Positions 57,352-64,000 of a stretch of DNA of 64,000 nucleotides are shown here, in pieces. Origin of the DNA: Pohlia nutans (lineage: Eukaryota; Streptophyta; Bryopsida; Bryales; Mniaceae); NCBI GenBank assembly GCA_022496805.1, contig CM040085.1:47645811-47709810 (forward strand). Direction: 5' to 3'. The number at the start of each line of letters is the position of its first letter. Position 1 is the first letter of the stretch. The position numbers and the translations under genes are program-made. Under the pieces are notes generated by a model. That model saw only the letters and a list, made by a program, of their open reading frames with translations, ran no database searches and had not been told where the DNA came from.

Positions 57352-60300
57352 CTAATCAGTAGGGCTACGAACTAAACTATCAATAGAAAACTGATCAAGG
57401 GAATCCCCTTTGTACCACAAAGATTTTAATTCCCCTTGCCACCATCCAAGTGCCAACACTGTGCCTGCTTGCACATACACAAGTTTTGTAGTCAACAATT
57501 TGTTCAAGTTCTGAGAACAAGTAACCAACCATTTTATAGCTCTGATGAATCCAAAGAAACTGGTGGCAGATAAAGGCAGAACCAGATTTCATAAAAGCAA
57601 TTCAAAAAAAATGAAAACGCGAGACGAATTGTATTCCCATGTGGTTAGAGGGACATACCTAGAGTACAAGGCACGATGTACAAAAGGGCAGGTTGCCCAC
57701 TGCCATGCATGGCATTCAGTGCAACATACGTCAGAAACAAGCCTGAAATTCCCACCAAAAAGATCAACCAGAGATGAGTATGCACATCATTTGTACAAGA
57801 ATTGTCACATAAATGGACACTAGAAGTCGTCAAAAAAGAGCTTGGACAAGATTTTGCACTTTCATCATACACATAAACAAAAGGACAAGCAGGTTTCAAA
57901 ATATTCCCCAGTCACCATTGCGATAATTTTGACCGAGTAACCACAGTGAGCCATGACAGCAGAAAATGTACCTAGTCCATAACCAACTGTGGCCCATAAT
58001 AAGTAGCCCCTGTACAAACTCTTTCTTGCTGTCCAGTCATACCTGGAACCAATAACATTTATCAGAAACAACTTTTTAAGAATCTTCTAGACTTTTTATT
58101 CAACAATTAGTCTAGGTCGGCGCATGACTCCCATCGTTTAACCATACAAACTCAAGCACTTGTCTTGAAAATTAGTGTGGACCTCACTAAGGATATTGGG
58201 GTAGAGAGTGCCTCAACCCTCATATTTTTGTGTAACTTTCGCATATAATCCATAGAGGATGTCTCAGCATGTGACTCACAAATCGTACAATGCATTGACA
58301 AACATTACACTGGAAAAAGAAAGTTGTACCACGTACCGTAGGCAAAAGGAAACAAGCAACCCTGGCAGAAGAATGTCACCAAAGCCAATGATACTGTAAC
58401 CTCCCCAAGGATCATACAACCTTGGGATCTTCAAAAGCATAGGTATCCCTTCCCCATCACTTTTATCACCCCGTGCTACCTGCATTCCAGAAGGCCAATG
58501 GGAACTTAAGTGAAATGTGTGCACCAAGAACTCTTCTTCAACAGTACAAAGTTCATAAAGATCACGGAAAATGTCCAATATAAGCCACATCTAGCAGTAG
58601 CACAGCATCAGCCTGCAAAAGTATCTACGACCTCATTTCTTACTGTCACGGCCACTTGTGTACTTTAGTGGATAACGCAAATTCAAGGAATTCTTGTCTC
58701 TACCCCAGGGGGAGAGACTAAGCAATGGTTCAAAAATGTAGGAAGTTATGGAGCCCAATGCAAATGAAACATGTTAAAAAAGCAATAGTAGCATGTTGGG
58801 ACTCATTCACTCCTCATTTCTTGTGCTTTTAAAAGGATTGTGACATATGGTTACAAAATAGTGGTGGTCAAATACACTTTTTGAGTTTTTCAATCAGTGA
58901 AAGAATGACATGAGGTAATTTGACATTCCTATCTCGGGAACACTCACTTGCGATTACTGTAGCCGCTTGTATCTGTGGACTAGGTAACCAATGTCTAGCG
59001 TAGGGTTACCACGAATAGTCGTGAAGTGTAGTGACAAGACTATTTTTGGGTAATCCTGCTCCAAACACAAGTTACCAAACATTTGGGAGCACCAAGCTAA
59101 CTCATTCCCCTCTTCTAAATGGATGATGTTTTTGTATCCATCTTGTAGATGGAAAAATGTTTCCAAATCCATGGGATAAATGAACAGAGATTCTCAGATC
59201 CGGAAAGTAAATAGACAGAAACCATTGGCTTGAAAAGCTTAATGAAGGGAGACATTGCCTAAGTGACCAATCCCAATGCAGCACGTCAGCAAGACGCTCC
59301 CAAATGATGGTTATGGTCTTCTAGGTTCAGTTTGGGAATGCAGATTTAGAGAAAAAGACACTTACCACAATCATCACACTCTCGTGGAAAAACGACGGCG
59401 AGATGAACACCCAGAAAACATCATAAAGGAATGCACAGCTCAATAGTATTGTAGCGACCTGTGCACAAAAGCAAGAGTTCACAAGTGAATTCACTGTGTC
59501 AAAGTAGACATTCTGCAAGGTTCAGCCAAGGCCATGAGCAGAGACCTGAATTAAGTTTCTGTAGCAAAATCCTCTGCAATTGATTTACTCCAAGCAAAAA
59601 CAAGTGGACAGTCTATCAAAAAATCACAATTGAAGTGCACATGCAATTTTGCTAATTGATCCTGGCTTCAAGTTTTCTTGATGGAGGCCTCGTTATTGGT
59701 TTTCAAGCAACTTACCTTGATGTTTGGCAATCGGACAATCTGAAGAACTGTGAGAATGAGCGCTATTCCCTGGATAACAAAAGCGACACTTCATCAGTGC
59801 AAGGAATTCCTTGGACCTCTCAAAAGCACAGCCTTTGCAGGTTGAAGAATCTATCTCTGGTGAATGAGATCCGATCAAAAACTGTTAACATCTTCAACGG
59901 ATTGATGGTCCGGAAATTTTTCAAATAATAGACATGGAAGCTCTACAAATTTAATTCTAAACGTCACCTCCGAGAGCAACTAATAAACATAATGGGAGGC
60001 TTAAAGAGGAAATTCCTCAAAATAAACAGGCAAAAAAATGATTCTGGTATGTCCAGTGCCCATCCAGAGTCATGTTGCACAAAAGCACATTACTGAGCAA
60101 TACAAATGAGACTATAGCAGAAAACTTACGAGAATGTCCTGGCCTATCCAGGCGTAGGAGTTCATACGGTAGACGCCCCAAACAACAGAAAACGTCACGC
60201 AAAAGGGCGAAAGACACAAAGCGAGAACAGACACTGCTCCTAGAATGGGCACGTTGATGAAGGTTGCCCCTGCCGTCGGAAACCACCTGTGAGGGCAATT

Positions 60301-62450
60301 ATGCAGAATGATTTTATTGTTCGAGAAACGAGGTGAGAAATGCATCTGCAAAGATAAACTTCCGGAAAAAAAAGTGAGAATTTCGAAATCGATGTAGAAG
60401 AGGTCAAGTACCTGCATAGAAGGGACACCAGGCATGTCTGCAAACCCTGGAATAATAATACAATTTGACACCACAAGTTAAAAGATAGTTCATTGATGCT
60501 CTCTTGAAACATACATCATGTGCAAGTGCAGTCAGAATTTGAACAGAGAAGAAAGCAGAAACAGAGCATGATGAGGAACACAGAAAACAAAACGGTTCAT
60601 GTGTCTCACCTCAAAGCCGCCGAAGCAGAAAAGAATAACCAACACCCGCATAAACCAAGCCGACATGTAGAAATAGAGAAGCATCAAAAAGCCTGAAGCC
60701 AACAACAAAAAGAGCACCGCTGAGACCACAGTGATGTCAATCACGCCATCCTTGTCCTCCTTCTCAGGATCTCCCACTTCCACAAAACTCTCAGCTGGAA
60801 GCTCCGGTCGTGCCTGCTGAGATACGAAGGAATTATGCTGGTGTGAGGAGAATATTTCATGTTCTTACTTACAACAGCCGAAAAAGGAAAAAAATAGCAT
60901 CTTCAAGGTACATTAACTGCAACGTCATCACACAACAATATTCATCAATCCCATAATAAATTGAGGGTGCAGGTAAAGTAGTTTATCAGTCGGACGCTTC
61001 ATACCTTCATGCGTTTGTAGTGTTCTTGCGCAGCTTCCTTAGCAGTCCAGGCCGACCAGAATGAGGCACTCAAAATAGTGCCCACGGCCATTAACCACAA
61101 AAACACCTCTCCTATGTCGACTAGTGTCCTCCTCGGGGAGTAGTGCAACACTCTCACTGAAACCCACCAGTGAGAAAAAATCATTAATAAAATCTCAAAA
61201 AATCCCCCCAAATCCACCCAAATCGATCCCATCTCTAGTACATTCAACACTTTGTCGATATAGTAAGCGCTCATCTCGGTCCAAGGATTCATCATTTGTC
61301 ATTAACCTCAACTAAAATGTAACCCCTAAAGGACCAAGGGTTCATGGTTTAAAATGACAAGTTTAATCAATCATATTGTGAAAAATATATTTCAGATGGG
61401 ACCAAATTTATATCACCAGAATCAGTGAAGAACATTGCATGTATTGATCAAGAAACAAATAAATCTGAACAAAAGAAACTCCACATAGGACCTACTCAAA
61501 AATGTGAAAAGAAATATGAGACCCAATTTGGGCTTCTTGGTCCATTAGGGGAATATGGTACCTTCATTGCCGAGATTCAAAGCATCCTCCAGAGTGCTTC
61601 CAGCTGCCTGTGGTAACATGACGGACGAAATTGTGATATCCTGAAAGGTACCGTTTTCGGAGCATATCATCTTGTAAAGCTCTGCGTGACAATCAAAGCA
61701 GTTCAGAAAATGTAGAGGGCTGCTTTACGGATGTAAGACATTTCCTTACGACCTACAGTATCTCCTCATACAAAAAATTCTGCTGTACAACAGTTGAAGG
61801 ACAGAGCCTAAGTCACACAAAACTAAACTAAAGACAGTCCACAATAAGGAAATGAGTGATATGAGTATATGACCGTGCTTCAGATACATCCGTGAAATGA
61901 AACAGATTATGTGCCGGCTAGAAGAAACAACCTTGCTTGTCATTTATAACGAGAACAGCGATCGCTCCTGCCCTCTGTGCCACCCTCGCCTTGGTGGTAA
62001 AATCACAGTTACCTCGTCTAACAAGGGCTGCATATCCCGTAAGCTGTAGAGACAAGAAAATGAAGAAACCATAAAGCACACAACAGTCATTCAGAATTTC
62101 ACTCAAGCTTAACAAGGCACCGGCAAGAATAAGAAAAAATAAAAATGCAAAACTGGTCCCATTCAAAACTTAAATTTGCAGCTTTACCAAAAACTATTTG
62201 CATTATATATTGTGTGAGAAGCTCTCTGTATAATATATTACGTTTAAGATGATGCAACAGAGTAACAAAACCCTTGGTTGTGAGGACCTACTGGCTTGAT
62301 CGAATCCGTGCATGCATCTTCGGGATCCAACTTTGCCAGTGGCACACTATGAGTTTCTTTCTCATGGTTGCCGATCACCTTGCCGAATCTTCCACTGACA
62401 CCCACCACCTCGGGTGCCTCCACTCCTCCAATCCAGTTCCTAATTTTGAC
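57352..62450 (-). CDS. Signal peptide peptidase-like intramembrane aspartyl protease with PA domain (5' end outside)
   Basis: A GxGD protease that cuts type II transmembrane segments, expected in endomembranes or vacuole/plasma membrane. Visible exons in coding order: 62292-62450, 61932-62043, 61562-61681, 61005-61156, 60610-60816, 60412-60446, 60130-60286, 59716-59769, 59366-59458, 58337-58479, 57972-58042, 57659-57742 and 57352-57464. They sum to 1500 nt, an exact 499 codons plus stop, with GT-AG junctions. The lumenal PA domain is in the first exons ([20 protein letters not shown]). Catalytic sites in visible numbering are D345 in [10 protein letters not shown]398 in [10 protein letters not shown], and the PAL motif P452-L454 in [10 protein letters not shown]. 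Between are TM segments such as [14 protein letters not shown]. It is closest to the plant SPPL2-5 group. The first exon, with signal peptide, is not seen before 64000. Intron 1 and the intron at 61157-61561 carry TTAA elements. Confidence 0.94.
61323..61551. mobile_element. TTAA-type element T4, copy a, in an SPPL intron
   Basis: Starts CCCCTAAAGGACCAAGGG and ends CTTCTTGGTCCATTAGGGG, only 10 bp from the exon 61562-61681 donor. Flanks (GTAA, AATA) no longer form a clear duplication. 229 bp. Confidence 0.7.
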
Positions 62451-62495
62451 CTGCCACACAATTTACAACACCCCTTTGTTTTAACCTACTTTTAA

Positions 62496-63035
62496 CCCCT
62501 AAAAGCCCGAGGGGTATTGGACAAAACATAGATGTGTTATAATATGTGCCTTCCATATGTTTGATGAAGTTTGGTTCAATAGACAAAATGTAGAGTATCA
62601 TCTCTACAAATTATCCGTACGGTCAAACTTCCAAAAATAACTTTAGATCATTTTTTAATGAATTTAAAAGCATTAACCTTTGAAAATTTGTATAAATTAT
62701 AATTTTCAATTTTAGAGTTCAAAATTTAGTATGATTGGTTAAAGTTGGGCTATCTATTGTAAACTTCAAAAAAGCAAAAGAAATGATGGAGGGATCATCA
62801 TTACTTTCCCCAAATAGCAAATTTTATAACACTAAGACAATGTTGAGGTGATCTACTTTGAAAATTTCTCCCGGGTGGAGTTTAACTCGGATTACCATAA
62901 TTCAAATTGGGTTGGAAAGTAGACTTGATGTAGTATTTTAGAATATTTTTTATTTTTTCAAAAAATAAAATAAAATCCGGGCAGCCCGTTAAATTCGGGC
63001 AGCGACCAGAAAATGGTCGTTTGAGCGCTTAGGGG
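62496..63035 (+). mobile_element. TTAA element T3, copy b, upstream of the visible SPPL exons
   Basis: Starts CCCCTAAAAGCCCGAGGGG and ends GAGCGCTTAGGGG, with TTAA at 62492-62495 and TTCA at 63036-63039, one change apart. 540 bp, presumably in SPPL intron 1. ATCCGGGCAGCCCG and ATTCGGGCAGC form a GC-rich pair near the right end. Confidence 0.78.
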
Positions 63036-63429
63036 TTCAAGACCCCTTTTTTTTAACCTTCTTTGAAATGTCCCCGAAGAGCACATCTGAGGAAACGATG
63101 CCTCCACCCATTCTACACATTTGTAACATTGGCATGGCACAATAGACATTCTTGCCCCATCATGATCTTAGCCTTCATAAAAGTAAATCTTTGTGCTTCA
63201 TCGCAAGTAAAACTCTCAGAACAAGGAAGCCATTTACCCTTAAATGCTCACACCTTCTGCAGAAAAGTTAACCCTACACTTTCATTCATAGTTTGGCCAT
63301 CAAGAATTATCAAATTATATCTTTAATATTTTTCATGCCTAGAAGTATATATTTTTCGTAATCCTGAATCTTTTTGATACAAACTATAAAAATTAGGTCA
63401 AAATACCTCTAAAATATACAAATAAATAT

Positions 63430-64000
63430 GATTTTGTTGAGAGAGGTATATATTTTTCTACATTTAAATTTGTTATCTGAACACGTAGTTTGAACCTTTG
63501 ACCACATAGAGCTTGCAAAAACAATAAAACGCTCAACATTCGATGTGAAAAATAAAGCACAGTAACACTAAACCTGATGAGCTTCATTTTTTTCGCAAGA
63601 AAAACTACTCTACAAGGTCATGACCATCAAGCATCGGCTCTAACATCATGGCTGTGCCACTGTTTTCCATTCCTTGCTTTCTCAAATCTTCGCCATTCAC
63701 AATTTTGAAGCTTCGCTATTCGAAATTAATTCCATACAATATATGATCGAAGGAAAAGGAAGCAAGGAATTGTCCAATATATTTTTCTACATTTAAATTC
63801 GATATGTGAACACACATAGAGCTTACAAAAACAATAAAACGCTCAACATTCAAAAAGAATGAAGATCTGAAAACTAAAGCACAGTGACACTAAACTTGAT
63901 GAGCTTCAAATTTTTAACAAGAAAAACTACTCTAAAAGGTCATGAACATCAAGCATCGGCTCTTCACTGTTTTCCATTCCTTACTTTTCTAAAATCTTCG
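63430..64000. repeat. ~330-bp tandem direct duplication at the right edge
   Basis: 63448-63715 and 63780-64000 share ATATTTTTCTACATTTAAAT, ACAATAAAACGCTCAACATT, ACTACTCT and CATCAAGCATCGGCTCT in the same order, about 85-90% alike by eye. The second copy runs off the window. No SPPL first exon was found in it or in 63040-63430. Confidence 0.8.

Noticed and set aside
63393..63587. SPPL first exon with signal peptide (MKLIRFSVTVLYF...)
   Set aside because: Slightly hydrophobic, but no donor in phase, no cysteine-containing lumenal motif, and it lies in a duplicated repeat.

Overview
This window is nuclear DNA of a land plant. Three genes support this: a ribosomal protein gene whose promoter has telo-box and TGGGCY elements, a bHLH factor with a plant-type ACT-like tail, and a plant-type signal peptide peptidase-like protease with a PA domain. 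The sequence is AT-rich, genes are sparse and split by many introns, and most of the DNA is short non-autonomous transposons. The exact clade cannot be read from the sequence; a spore-bearing plant is possible but unproven.

Layout. 1-1290: GGGAGTC and other short tandem repeats, then the RPL35 promoter. 1287-2865: RPL35, five exons. 2.9-19 kb: intergenic DNA full of MITEs of several classes (120-bp CACTA type, PIF/Harbinger type with TTA/TAA duplications, TA-flanked types, and a large group ending CCCY...RGGG between TTAA). 19178-23624: a structurally complete hAT transposon with a perfect 8-bp target duplication and one long transposase ORF. 23.6-35.8 kb: more MITEs, SINE-like sequences, a decayed ORF region at 29.4-31.9 kb, and a segment repeated three times next to the bHLH gene. 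35847-37525: a four-exon bHLH gene on the minus strand. 38-47.5 kb: TTAA elements, including two sharing one TTAA, and two large foldbacks. 47.6-51.9 kb: a decayed gene in DNA packed with CCAAT/ATTGG. 52.0-54.4 kb: a TIR element holding a tRNA-derived SINE. 57352-62450: a signal peptide peptidase-like gene on the minus strand, 13 exons visible, first exon missing. The right edge holds a TTAA element and a direct duplication.

The three host genes are unrelated housekeeping, regulatory and membrane-protease genes with no sign of working together. The spliced models were built by hand from splice signals and family conservation. Reading frame closes exactly in all three: 123 aa for RPL35, 331 aa for bHLH, and 499 aa plus stop for the visible SPPL part. 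The most unusual content is the group of TTAA-flanked elements, whose ends look like piggyBac ends.
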